Both the position numbers and the translations under genes were made by a program. 64,000 nt of DNA from contig UQTV01000005.1 in the NCBI GenBank assembly GCA_900544095.1, positions 80,091 through 144,090 of the forward strand, written 5' to 3'. Each line of letters opens with the position of its first letter. Position 1 is the stretch's first letter. The stretch comes from an uncultured Collinsella sp. GTDB lineage: Bacteria; Actinomycetota; Coriobacteriia; Coriobacteriales; Coriobacteriaceae. Of the stretch, positions 26,040 through 36,310 are shown piece after piece. The notes below the pieces were generated by a model that saw only the letters and a program-made list of their open reading frames with translations, did no database searches and was not told the DNA's origin.

Positions 26040-27257
26040 TCAGCGGTCGCTGTCCTTCAGCAGGCGCCATAAGGTCGTACGGCTTATGCCGAGCACCTCT
26101 GCCGCACGAGTCCGGTTGCCGTGAAGATGCTGCAGGACCAACCGCGCGATATCGCGCTCGGTATCGGCCAGTGGGCGCAAGATATACAGATCGCTATCGA
26201 GCGTCGGGGCACCAAAGATCGCGGTCTTGATAACGTCCTCCTGGGCGAGTACCTCCTCCGCCACCGCCCGCTCGGCCGTGCCCGTCCCCACTAATATATA
26301 AAGTCGTTCCGAAACCTCGCGCAGCTGTAGATAGTTACGGGGCCATCGATAGGCATCGAGTGTCTTTGCCGCCGCAGACGACAAGGCAGGTGTTGCCGTC
26401 TCAAACATATCTGCCAGATACCCCAGATAGCGCGTAACCTTTTCCGACGCGCCGCCCCGCTCGGCAATCGCCGGCGCCACACTCACTGCACAGGCCAGAC
26501 GCTCGGTCACAAAGGCGGCCTGATCGCTTTCGCCGCCGCCCGGCATATCGTTTGCCGTCAACACCACATGGCAACGAGTTGCGAGCGCCGTGTCGATCAT
26601 TGCGGACACGAGCTCGCGCAGGCGTTGGGGGCCAACAGCATGCCAGCCGCCCATGCAAAGCGTCAGCCCCGTTTGGAATAGCGGCGATTCGGAACTTTTG
26701 AGCAGATGGCGCCAGCCGCGATCCGTTAGCTCATCGAGCGCAACGGACACAAAGGGCTGATCGGCATAGGGTCCATCCAGGTACAGGCGTTTTGCAATCT
26801 GATCCTGCCCCGTACCCAGCTCGCCCTCGAGCATAAGGGGCACCCCACGCGCATAGCTCTCCCGTACGGGGGCAGCGACCGCCGCCGCGTCTTCGACGAT
26901 GCCGTACGCGCTCGACTCGTAACGAGCCTCGACTTCGTCGGCATTGAGCCACTCGATGCCCGCATGCGCGGTGGCGGCGCGCACCTCACGCGCCACGACC
27001 ACCCAAAGCACCCCGTGCTCCTTGGCCGTCGGGCGCACCGTCAAGCTCAACCGCATGCCCTCGCGGCCCATCACCAGGCGCACCCCATCGCCCACGCGAG
27101 CGAGACGCTCGGAAACAAAAGCGGCGACATCCTGCTCGAGCGCAGCGTCACTCATAGTCGAGATTACAACGCCACCGCGCTCGTCGATTGCCAGCGCCGA
27201 TGTTCCGGCTGCGGACAATGCCTCGATCAGAATCTTCAGCTTGACATTGCTGTCCAT
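26040..27257 (-). CDS. PrpR/NtrC-like regulator with degenerate AAA+ domain and Fis-type HTH
   Basis: 405 residues. The N-terminal 110 form a PAS-like sensor region. From about 110 a sigma-54-activator-like AAA+ domain follows, but the Walker A position reads GELGTGQDQ, so the essential Lys is Gln (151), and no GAFTGA sigma-54 contact loop is visible. The C-terminus (about 380-405, NRTRAAEVLGISRTTLWRLL) is a typical Fis-family DNA-binding helix-turn-helix. It therefore probably regulates without ATP hydrolysis and without sigma-54. It lies downstream of the YeiH-type transporter on the same strand and may control it. Confidence 0.75.
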   Translation of the reverse strand: MDSNVKLKILIEALSAAGTSALAIDERGGVVISTMSDAALEQDVAAFVSERLARVGDGVRLVMGREGMRLSLTVRPTAKEHGVLWVVVAREVRAATAHAGIEWLNADEVEARYESSAYGIVEDAAAVAAPVRESYARGVPLMLEGELGTGQDQIAKRLYLDGPYADQPFVSVALDELTDRGWRHLLKSSESPLFQTGLTLCMGGWHAVGPQRLRELVSAMIDTALATRCHVVLTANDMPGGGESDQAAFVTERLACAVSVAPAIAERGGASEKVTRYLGYLADMFETATPALSSAAAKTLDAYRWPRNYLQLREVSERLYILVGTGTAERAVAEEVLAQEDVIKTAIFGAPTLDSDLYILRPLADTERDIARLVLQHLHGNRTRAAEVLGISRTTLWRLLKDSDR

Positions 27258-27381
27258 GGTTCGCCCCGTCTCCAGCCACACCCCTTATCTGTGGCTTGGC
27301 ATCCCAAGTGTTTCAAAATTGAACGATAATGTTCACCAAACATTATAGGGCAGAAAGCGCCGTCCTGCGAGTATAGGTGTT

Positions 27382-27472
27382 GCCCCGCATCGCCATCCTG
27401 GCGGGGCGATAAGAGCTCTTCGGGACCTATCAACCTGCGGACAAGCCATACCCGCAAGAGCTCCTATCGCTC
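27382..27472 (-). other. Competing hairpins between the YeiH-type gene and the regulator
   Basis: GCCCCGC (27382) can pair with GCGGGGC (27401), while the overlapping 27403-27420 can instead pair with 27455-27472 (16 of 18). The two stems exclude each other. They precede the minus-strand regulator gene. Confidence 0.4.
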
Positions 27473-27515
27473 CACCGCAGGCATGCGCTCACCAGCACGC
27501 AAACAAGCTACTTCT

Positions 27516-28550
27516 CTACCAGATTCCCAGCACGTGCTGCATTCCCAAACTCATGCACGCAATGCCAATCCAGCAGCATAAGCCCAACGCAATGGGCTTG
27601 CCGCCCTTTTTGACCAGCTCGACAATATCGGTATTAAAGCCAATAGCCGCCATGGCCATCACGATAAAGAACTTCGACAGCTCTTTGATGGGCGCCGTAA
27701 AGGACGCGGGAAGCTGAAACACTGTGGTGACTACGCTCGCCAACACAAAGAACAGTACAAACATGGGAAACGCGCGCTTAAGCGAAAACGTGCTTTTGGC
27801 GTCGCCGCCGGCCTTGCGCGCCAGATGCATCTGCCAGCATGCGAGAACCAACGTAATGGGAATAATGGCCAGCGTCCTGGTGAGTTTGACCACCGTGGCG
27901 CTCTCGAGCACATTGGCTCCGGGATGCATACTGTCCCAGGCGCTCGCCGCAGCCGTCACGGACGAGGTGTCGTTGATGGCAGTGCCGGCAAACAGGCCAA
28001 AGCCCTCGTTGGTCAGCCCAAGCATGCCGCCGAGCGTCGGAAACACGAGCGCCGCGATAACGTTAAACAGGAAGATGACCGAAATAGCCTGGGCAATCTC
28101 GCGATCGTCGGCATCGATGACGGGCGCGGCCGCGGCAATGGCAGAACCGCCGCAAATCGACGAGCCCACACCCACAAGCGTCGCGATCTTGCCCGGCACA
28201 TTCATAACGCGGCAGAGCACAAAGGCGATGACGAGCGAGGTCGAGATGGTCGCCACGATAATCGGCAGCGACTGGGCGCCCTTGGACAGAATCTGGGAGA
28301 GGTTCATGCCAAAACCAAGCAGGATTACCGCGTACTGCAAGACTTTTTTAGACGTATAGGTGACACCGGCGGCGAGCTGTTCGCGGCGATTCTTGGGAAA
28401 GATAAGCGCCAGAACCATGCCAAGGAGGATGGCGAATACCGGCCCGCCGACCACCTCAATCTGTTTGCCGAGCAACGTCGCGGGGATGGCGATGATCAGG
28501 CAGAACAAGACACCCTTCCAGCGCTCGCGTACGATATTTGCCAGTTGCAT
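27516..28550 (-). CDS. YeiH/UPF0324 family putative sulfate exporter
   Basis: 344 residues with about ten hydrophobic segments. Family blocks include AVILLGFGMNLSQIL, VGVGSSICGGSAIAAAAPVI and FAGTAINDTSSVTAA. It starts at ATG 28550 after AAGGAATCCCAT. Relatives are inner-membrane proteins annotated as putative sulfate exporters and, in some bacteria, are linked to taurine or sulfite handling; transport direction and substrate are unproven. Flanked by a degenerate AAA+ regulator downstream and a divergently transcribed GntR/FCD regulator upstream, either of which could control it. Confidence 0.9.
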   Translation of the reverse strand: MQLANIVRERWKGVLFCLIIAIPATLLGKQIEVVGGPVFAILLGMVLALIFPKNRREQLAAGVTYTSKKVLQYAVILLGFGMNLSQILSKGAQSLPIIVATISTSLVIAFVLCRVMNVPGKIATLVGVGSSICGGSAIAAAAPVIDADDREIAQAISVIFLFNVIAALVFPTLGGMLGLTNEGFGLFAGTAINDTSSVTAAASAWDSMHPGANVLESATVVKLTRTLAIIPITLVLACWQMHLARKAGGDAKSTFSLKRAFPMFVLFFVLASVVTTVFQLPASFTAPIKELSKFFIVMAMAAIGFNTDIVELVKKGGKPIALGLCCWIGIACMSLGMQHVLGIW

Positions 28551-28743
28551 ATGGGATTCCTTCTTTCTATTTCACGTTTGCGACGGCTTATGATACGGCA
28601 ACATTGAGCACAATCCCGTACAAACGCAGGCAAAAATGTCGCAAAAGTTATCGGGCGGCGATTGAATTACCCACCGCGGAGGGCTGACTCGCGGCATAAT
28701 AAACAACTGACATATGAGTGTGAAAGAGTGGTTGCGAGGCGCT

Positions 28744-29445
28744 ATGGAAGAATCGATGCACATCGGCGAGCAGGAAACGAGCCTACAGGACCAGTCCTAC
28801 CACACCATTCGACGCAAAATCGTCTACCTGGACTACAAGCCGGGCGAAAAGCTGGGCGTCAAGCAACTTTGCGACGACCTGGATATGGGGCGCACGCCCG
28901 TGCGCGAGGCTTTGGTTCGCTTGGCGCAGGAAGGCCTGGTGCGCACCGTGCCCCAGAGCGGCACCTACGTCTCACCCATCAACCTCACCCTTGCCGAGAG
29001 TGCCTGCTACATCCGCGAACATCTGGAAAAGCAGGTGATTGTGGAGTGCTGTGCGCGAGCCACGTCGGCCGGCATCGAGCAGCTCGACCGCGCCATCGTG
29101 CTGCAGGAAAAAGCCATGGCCGAAGAGGATCGCATCGGCTTCTTTTTGAGCGACAACCTCATGCATCACATGATTTTTAGCATCGCATGTCGCAGCACCG
29201 TTTGGTCGTGGCTCGAAGAGACCAATGCCGACCTGGAGCGCTTCCGCTGGCTGCGCGCCGCCACGCAGGTTCTCGACAATCGGGACATCGTGAACGAGCA
29301 CAAGCAGATTCGCCGCGCTATCGCCGGTCGCGACCCCATCGAAGCGAGCTTTTTGGTCAGCAAGCACCTGCACATGATGTTCCGCAACCAAACCGAAGTT
29401 CTGGACCAGTTCCCCGAGTACTTCGAGACCAGCAAGCTCCGCTAA
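28744..29445 (+). CDS. GntR family regulator, FCD subfamily
   Basis: 233 residues from the ATG at 28744 (GAGG six bases upstream); an ATG at 28714 would add ten residues. The N-terminal winged helix (about 12-75) has PGEKLGVKQLCDDLDMGRTPVREALVRLAQEGLV, and the C-terminal FCD domain (about 85-220) is all-helical and usually binds a metal plus a carboxylic acid effector. Divergent from the YeiH-type transporter with a shared 190-base spacer, making that gene the likeliest target. Confidence 0.9.
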   Translation: MEESMHIGEQETSLQDQSYHTIRRKIVYLDYKPGEKLGVKQLCDDLDMGRTPVREALVRLAQEGLVRTVPQSGTYVSPINLTLAESACYIREHLEKQVIVECCARATSAGIEQLDRAIVLQEKAMAEEDRIGFFLSDNLMHHMIFSIACRSTVWSWLEETNADLERFRWLRAATQVLDNRDIVNEHKQIRRAIAGRDPIEASFLVSKHLHMMFRNQTEVLDQFPEYFETSKLR

Positions 29446-29453
29446 CCTGCCAA

Positions 29454-29491
29454 AACCACCACAAAGGGGACAGGCACCTTTGTGGTGGTTT
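29454..29491. repeat. REP-like hairpin, CCACCACAAAG type
   Basis: Arms CCACCACAAAG and CTTTGTGGTGG enclose GGGACAGGCAC. A closely related copy is at 31574-31611. Confidence 0.75.
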
Positions 29492-29502
29492 CTCCGTACA
29501 AA

Positions 29503-29541
29503 AAGGCCCGGCTCCGTCTGATTGACGCGGAGCCGGGCCTT
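29503..29541 (-). terminator. Bidirectional terminator between GntR gene and glmS
   Basis: A 15-bp stem AAGGCCCGGCTCCGT with its complement; T-rich on the minus strand after glmS. Confidence 0.85.
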
Positions 29542-29566
29542 GGTCGTTAGGACGGCGGAATATTAG

Positions 29567-31414
<1,848 letters not shown>

Positions 31415-31573
31415 AGGATAAATCCCTTCGTTCGCGTGACTGCAAGACGTCCACGCACAAGGGGCGCTGAGACGCATAACGTTCGAGTATTGTACTCACG
31501 CAGGCGCAAGCTGATATACCAGATGTGGTATCTCAACTTAGATACCACCCGATACACACATGCCCAGCCGGTC

Positions 31574-31611
31574 CAAACCGCCACAATGGGGACAGGCACC
31601 TTTGTGGTGGT
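31574..31611. repeat. REP-like hairpin, CCACCACAAAG type, second copy
   Basis: AAACCGCCACAATGGGGACAG on the left pairs imperfectly with CTTTGTGGTGG on the right; same core as 29454-29491 with two arm changes. Confidence 0.7.
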
Positions 31612-31629
31612 CGCGCTGGCAACGGCGTT

Positions 31630-31676
31630 TCCCCAGATAAAACCTGCCAAAATAAACCTGTCACTTTTTGGTTGGT
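31630..31676 (-). repeat. REP-like TGCCAAAA element, decayed copy
   Basis: Minus strand carries GACAGGTTTATTTTGGCAGG then TTTTATCTGGGG. The left arm is altered, so the stem is weak. Related copies lie at 36188, 38276 and 39137 on the plus strand. Confidence 0.65.
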
Positions 31677-31726
31677 TTAGGATGCTACAATCTGGCTTGT
31701 ACTTGAAACGCATCAAAGGGGCCGCT

Positions 31727-32860
31727 ATGGCAAAGGTTAAAATCAGCGACGTCGCGCGCGAGGCCGGGGTTTCGCTTGGCACGGTTTCCAACGCGCTCAA
31801 CCATCCCGAGAAGTTGCGCCCCGAGACCCTCAGGCTCATCAACGAGACCATCAATCGCCTGGGCTACCTGCCCAACCAAAGCGCTCGTCAGCTCGCGGGC
31901 GGCGCCACCAAGTCCTTTGGCCTGGTGCTCCCCCGTCTCGACCACGGCTTTTCGCTCCAAATCGCCAGCGGCGCCCACAACGAGGCCCGCAAGCACGGCT
32001 ACGATCTGCTCATCGCCAATGCCGATAACGACGATATTCTCGAGGATCATTACCTGCGCTATTTTATGGGCACGCAGATGTCCGGCGTCATGGTTCAGCC
32101 CATGGCGTCCCCCGACTGGCACCCCGCTATGACCAAGATGCCCGTGCCGATCGTCTATCTGGACATCCATTGCTCCGAGCCCGGTTACTACGTGGCCGCC
32201 GACAACGAGGCACAGGGGCGTATTATCGCCGAGCTCGCCATCGCCCGCGGCGCACGCCATATCACCGTTGTGGGCCGAGCGGCATTTATGCAGCTCGGCC
32301 TGCGCGTCCTTGGCATCCACAAGGCACTTGCCCTGCATCCTGATATCAAAATTGAGGTCATCGATGCCGGGGAGTGGAATACCGCAGCCGACGGCTACAG
32401 CATCGGTACCCAGATTGCCGAACGCCCTGCTGACGAGCGCCCCGATTTTGTCATCGGCCTGACCGACGTATTGGCCTCGGGCGTTATCTCGGCGCTGACC
32501 GACAAAGGCATTTCCGTCCCCGGCCAGGTCCGCGTGGCCGGCTGCGACGGCAACCCGCTCGCTTGGAGCGGATCGGTCCCGCTCACCACGGTAGCACCCC
32601 CAGGCTACGAGATTGGCCGCAAGGGCGTTCAGCTGCTCATGGAGCAGATCGAGGATAAGCCTGCCGCCAAGACCAAACGAGTCCGCATCGGCTCCGCCGC
32701 GCGCACCGTCACCACGGCCACGGCCGCCGAGGACATTAACCGTCAGGAGCTCGTGCGCCCCTTCTTGCTCGAACGTGTGAGCACCCAAAAGGCCGAGCAG
32801 CACCCGACGGGCCCATCCGCGGCCCCAATAACCGACATCAACCTGGGCGCCTACCTGTAA
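31727..32860 (+). CDS. LacI family transcriptional regulator
   Basis: 377 residues from the ATG at 31727. The N-terminal KISDVAREAGVSLGTVSNAL is the LacI helix-turn-helix, followed by the hinge LPNQSARQLAGG. A periplasmic-binding-protein-like effector domain spans about 60-330. The C-terminal 45 residues (Thr/Ala/Gln-rich) extend beyond the usual end. The frame is open far upstream across glmS, but codons before 31727 are antisense and not coding. The effector is probably a sugar; there is no adjacent sugar operon, so the regulon is unknown. Confidence 0.92.
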   Translation: MAKVKISDVAREAGVSLGTVSNALNHPEKLRPETLRLINETINRLGYLPNQSARQLAGGATKSFGLVLPRLDHGFSLQIASGAHNEARKHGYDLLIANADNDDILEDHYLRYFMGTQMSGVMVQPMASPDWHPAMTKMPVPIVYLDIHCSEPGYYVAADNEAQGRIIAELAIARGARHITVVGRAAFMQLGLRVLGIHKALALHPDIKIEVIDAGEWNTAADGYSIGTQIAERPADERPDFVIGLTDVLASGVISALTDKGISVPGQVRVAGCDGNPLAWSGSVPLTTVAPPGYEIGRKGVQLLMEQIEDKPAAKTKRVRIGSAARTVTTATAAEDINRQELVRPFLLERVSTQKAEQHPTGPSAAPITDINLGAYL

Positions 32861-32861
32861 C

Positions 32862-32901
32862 AAAAAACGCCGCAACGGGAACAGTCCCGCTGCGGCGTTT
32901 T
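32862..32901 (+). terminator. Terminator of the LacI gene
   Basis: Stem AACGCCGCA/TGCGGCGTT with inner GGGA/TCCC pair and T run. Confidence 0.88.
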
Positions 32902-33073
32902 GCTGGCCCCATGTTCCCTCCCCGTTTAGCCGGACCTGCGGCTACGGATATTTATGGAATGTAATCCATTTTTCATTAACTCTTTTGTTAAAATAGATTC
33001 AATTCCATATTTTTAGATATTTCCTATAAGTATTGATTTTGCTCCAGTTTTTTCTCGCCAAGAAAGGGGTTTC

Positions 33074-34279
33074 ATGAATCTGATTGATCGCAAACAGTAC
33101 CTCGACTGGCTCATTTCGTGGAAAGACTCGCACGTCATCAAGGTCGTTTCGGGCGTGCGAAGGTCCGGCAAATCAAAGCTATTCGAAATCTACCGTAGCT
33201 ACCTGCGCGATCATGGAATCACAGGCGACCAGGTTATATCCCTCAACTTTGAAGACCTGGAGTTCGAGTCGCTTACGTCGTATAGAGCACTCTACGACTA
33301 CATTTCCGCCAGACTCGTCCCCGATAAGATGAACTACGTTTTTCTGGACGAGATACAGCACGTCGAGCATTTCGAAAAAGCCGTCGACAGTCTTTTTATC
33401 AAGGACAATGTCGACCTCTACATAACCGGTTCCAACGCTTATCTGCTCTCGAGCGAGCTGGCAACTTTGCTCTCCGGCCGCTACGTAGAGCTCAAGATAC
33501 TGCCCCTATCCTTTAAAGAGTTTTGCTCGGCAAAAACCAATGACGGAAAGGCTCCCGCGCAGTTGTTTGACGAGTACATCACCCGGGGCTCTTTTCCCTT
33601 TATCGCCGAGACGGGTATTCAGGGACCCCAGGCGCGCGATTATCTTATGAGCCTCTACGATACCATCGTCATACGCGACGTTATCGAACGCCTGAAGGTC
33701 TCGGACGTCCCGACCCTGCGCGATATCACCAAGTTCCTACTCCATAGCATTGGAAACCGGATCTCGATTAAAAAAATCTCCGACACGCTCTCGTCCAACG
33801 GCAACAAAACCGACCAGAAAACCGTAGCCAAGTACCTCAAAGGCTTAACAGACAGCCTTGTGTTGTACTTTGCTCCGCGCTATAACGTGCGCGGTCGGCA
33901 GCTTCTTTCAACAAACGGCAAATACTACGCCGTTGACCTTGGACTTAGAGGCGCTCTCGTCAAAACCCAAAGCAGCGATATCGGTCATATCCTCGAAAAT
34001 GTTGTTTATCTCGAGCTCCTACGCCGTGGATACGACGTCTACGTGGGCGATATCGACGGCGGGGAAATCGATTTTGTTGCCCTAAACTCAGACGAGACAG
34101 CCTATTTTCAGGTTTCAGCCACAACGCTCGACGAAACTACCCTCAATCGAGAGTTGGCCCCCTTTAAGAAAGTCCGAGACAACTACCCCAAGACGCTTCT
34201 TACGCTCGACACGCTGTTTGCGGACGCGAACTACGAAGGAGTCCGCAAGCGCAACGTGATCGACTGGCTCCTGGAGTAA
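33074..34279 (+). CDS. AAA+ ATPase with C-terminal DUF4143
   Basis: 401 residues. Residues 20-150 hold an AAA_14-type ATPase: Walker A GVRRSGKSK near 27-35 and Walker B YVFLDEIQ near 93. Residues of about 195-340 are the DUF4143 winged-helix/nuclease-like domain (FLLHSIGNRISIKKISDTL, YAVDLGLRGAL), ending with a restriction-enzyme-like GGEIDFVAL motif. Such proteins are widespread in gut bacteria and often vary by strain; function unknown. Codon use is more AT-leaning than the neighbours and the upstream region is very AT-rich, compatible with recent acquisition. Single gene. Confidence 0.85.
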   Translation: MNLIDRKQYLDWLISWKDSHVIKVVSGVRRSGKSKLFEIYRSYLRDHGITGDQVISLNFEDLEFESLTSYRALYDYISARLVPDKMNYVFLDEIQHVEHFEKAVDSLFIKDNVDLYITGSNAYLLSSELATLLSGRYVELKILPLSFKEFCSAKTNDGKAPAQLFDEYITRGSFPFIAETGIQGPQARDYLMSLYDTIVIRDVIERLKVSDVPTLRDITKFLLHSIGNRISIKKISDTLSSNGNKTDQKTVAKYLKGLTDSLVLYFAPRYNVRGRQLLSTNGKYYAVDLGLRGALVKTQSSDIGHILENVVYLELLRRGYDVYVGDIDGGEIDFVALNSDETAYFQVSATTLDETTLNRELAPFKKVRDNYPKTLLTLDTLFADANYEGVRKRNVIDWLLE

Positions 34280-34346
34280 CTTGTAACGTCATAACCCTCC
34301 GCCAGCTCCTTACCAAGGCCGCAGCCCCAGTCGCTTAAAGCACAAT

Positions 34347-34393
34347 GCCCCTCTTATCGGCCAAAACAGCAATCTTGGCGTGATAAGAGGGGC
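34347..34393. terminator. Hairpin between the convergent ATPase and HAD genes
   Basis: Arms GCCCCTCTTATC (34347-34358) and GATAAGAGGGGC (34382-34393) are exact complements. There is no clean T run. Confidence 0.5.
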
Positions 34394-34480
34394 TGACTGC
34401 GTCAGCGCCTCCACGCAGGCGCCGTTGCCGCCACCGTCCTGCGAGCTCGGGCGCGGGACATGGCGACTCGCGTGCAAACG

Positions 34481-35131
34481 CTAGCGCACGGCCTTGACTG
34501 CCGCCGCCAGGTCGAACAACGTATCGAGCACGGCCTCGCAGCCATCCACCACGTCCTGCGGCAGCGGCACGATATCGGGGACGGCAAAGACATGGCAGCC
34601 GGCCGTAATGCCCGAGACGCAGCCGTTGCGAGAATCCTCGACCACGGCGCACTCCTCGGGAGCAAAGCCCGCGCGCTCGCAGGCAAGCAGATACATCTCG
34701 GGGTCGGGCTTGCCGTGCACGACGTCCTCGCCGCAGGTCACCGTTTCAAACTTGTCAAAAAGACCAACCATCTTAAGGTTGCGCTCGGCCGTAACGAGGC
34801 GCGACGACGTCGCCAGGCCCACGTGATAGCCCGCAGCCAGCAGCTCGTCTATGCACTCGGCGGCGCCGGCCTTAAGTTCCAGTTCGGTCTTGACCATCTC
34901 GTCGCGAATCTCCTTGTGGCGACGATAGATCGCCTCGGTGGTTTCATGGCTGCCGTAATGCTTATCAAGGATGTCCATAACATCGGGCAGCGTGCGGCCG
35001 ATAAACTGATGGATCAGCGCTTCATCAATCGCGACCCCCAGCTCAGCAGCGCCCGCTTTCCATGCCTTGACGCCCAAACGCTCGGTATCGACCAGCGTTC
35101 CGTCCATGTCAAAAATAACAGCCTTGATCAT
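34481..35131 (-). CDS. HAD-superfamily phosphatase/phosphoglucomutase-like, copy 1
   Basis: 216 residues from the ATG at 35131 (SD GAGGGG). HAD motif I DMDGTLVDTE (nucleophile Asp9), motif II TSS, and the Lys/Asp motifs GKPDPEMYL and VVEDSRNG are all present; the cap is helical (type C1). Related to beta-phosphoglucomutase and to phosphoglycolate- and sugar-phosphate phosphatases; substrate unknown. A very similar paralogue lies at 38375-39025 in the same orientation, and the similarity extends about 80 bases upstream into the promoter region (TATATAACGTATAT). Confidence 0.88.
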   Translation of the reverse strand: MIKAVIFDMDGTLVDTERLGVKAWKAGAAELGVAIDEALIHQFIGRTLPDVMDILDKHYGSHETTEAIYRRHKEIRDEMVKTELELKAGAAECIDELLAAGYHVGLATSSRLVTAERNLKMVGLFDKFETVTCGEDVVHGKPDPEMYLLACERAGFAPEECAVVEDSRNGCVSGITAGCHVFAVPDIVPLPQDVVDGCEAVLDTLFDLAAAVKAVR

Positions 35132-35298
35132 ATCGGTCCCCTCACCGGATTGCATTACTGCCACTCTACCGCACTTTACAAACTTGTATATAACGTATAT
35201 AGCATATTGCACTTTCGTTACATAGATAGAAGTCTTATGGCAAGTAACGCATTAGGATTATAGTTTTCGATCGAGTACTCAACGATAAGGATCGTTTC

Positions 35299-36177
35299 AT
35301 GATTTTAGACACCACGGCACCCGCAGAGGAGCTTCAAGACAAGCTATCGGCGCTCGAACAGCTGCTTTTGGCATACGGGCGCGTGGCTATCGGGTTTTCC
35401 GGCGGCGTTGACAGCAGCTTTTTGGCCGCCGTATGCGCCCGCATCATGCCTACCAACACCCTCCTCGTCCATCTCACCACGCCGCTCATCGGCACGCCCG
35501 AGCAGGCTTCGTTTGAGCGGGCGGTTGACGGGCAGGCCGATGAGGGGCCGCATTTTAAGCTCCCCGTGCTCAACCTCTCGGTCGATCAGCTGCAGCTCCC
35601 CCAGGTAGCCTGCAACGACGCCAACCGCTGCTACCACTGCAAGCGCGCCGGCTTTACCGCCATCGTCAACCATGCCAAGTCGCTGGGCTTTCCCACCGTC
35701 ATCGACGGCAGCAACGCAAGCGACCGCGGCGACTACCGCCCCGGCATGCGCGCCGCCCAGGAGCTCGGCGTGCGCTCGCCGCTTATGGAGGTCGGCTTTA
35801 CCAAGGACGAGGAGCGCGAGCTGCTACGCGCCTGGGGCTACCCCGTTTGGAACCTGCCGGCGGGAGCCTGTCTTGCCACGCGCGTCCCCACGGACGAGAA
35901 GCTTACGCGCGAGAAAGTCGGTTTAATCCGCGCCTGCGAGGATTACCTGCACGATCTTGACCTGGCACAGGTACGCGCGCGCCTGATCGGCGGCTGCATG
36001 CATATCGAGGCCGCACCCGCAGATGTCGCCAAGATTTCCACCCTCGGCGGTGCCGCCGTCGACGACAAGGGCAAGACCCCGCTGCCCGCCGTTGTCGAGT
36101 CCGCGCTGCGCGAGCTGGGCTGCGACCATATCTCCCCCGAGGTCACCCCCTACATCCACGGCAACATGAACCTTTAA
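35299..36177 (+). CDS. larE: ATP-dependent sacrificial sulfur transferase LarE
   Basis: 292 residues. The PP-loop SGGVDSS is at 34-40, CNDANRCYHCKR in the middle and GACLATRVP carries the Cys at the position that donates sulfur in LarE proteins. LarE converts the P2CMN intermediate to the pincer used in the nickel cofactor of lactate racemase-type enzymes. The partner genes larA, larB and larC are not in the window, so it is either an orphan or acts with a distant locus. It lies between the two HAD copies and is divergent from the first. Confidence 0.9.
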   Translation: MILDTTAPAEELQDKLSALEQLLLAYGRVAIGFSGGVDSSFLAAVCARIMPTNTLLVHLTTPLIGTPEQASFERAVDGQADEGPHFKLPVLNLSVDQLQLPQVACNDANRCYHCKRAGFTAIVNHAKSLGFPTVIDGSNASDRGDYRPGMRAAQELGVRSPLMEVGFTKDEERELLRAWGYPVWNLPAGACLATRVPTDEKLTREKVGLIRACEDYLHDLDLAQVRARLIGGCMHIEAAPADVAKISTLGGAAVDDKGKTPLPAVVESALRELGCDHISPEVTPYIHGNMNL

Positions 36178-36187
36178 GTTACGCCGT

Positions 36188-36240
36188 TTAACCTATCAAA
36201 AGAGGACAGGTTTATTTTGGCAGGTTTTATCTGGGGAAAT
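36188..36240 (+). repeat. REP-like TGCCAAAA element
   Basis: Reads AGGACAGGTTTATTTTGGCA then GGTTTTATCTGGGGAAA. Nearly the same as 38276-38325 and 39137-39187. Confidence 0.75.
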
Positions 36241-36254
36241 ATCGCGGAGCCACC

Positions 36255-36297
36255 GCCTCTCTAGTATCCATCTAACTTCGAGAGACACTAGAGAGGC
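36255..36297. repeat. Inverted repeat between convergent larE and the AlbA_2 gene
   Basis: Arms GCCTCTCTAGT (36255-36265) and ACTAGAGAGGC (36287-36297) are exact complements. The core resembles the TCTCTAAA boxes at 38016-38206. May act as a shared terminator hairpin. Confidence 0.6.
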
Positions 36298-36310
36298 AAC
36301 TCGGCTGCAT

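Larger units (their letters stand above)
31415..31726. other. Intergenic region between glmS and the LacI gene
   Basis: Contains two REP-like elements (31574-31611 and 31630-31676) and, at about 31684, the TACAAT-type -10 box of the LacI gene. No gene was found. Confidence 0.5.

Noticed and set aside
31415..31573. glmS ribozyme
   Set aside because: No double-pseudoknot core sequence was recognised upstream of glmS.
34335..34652. Minus-strand frame of 105 residues after the first HAD gene
   Set aside because: Arg-rich shadow in another frame of the HAD gene that continues over its terminator.
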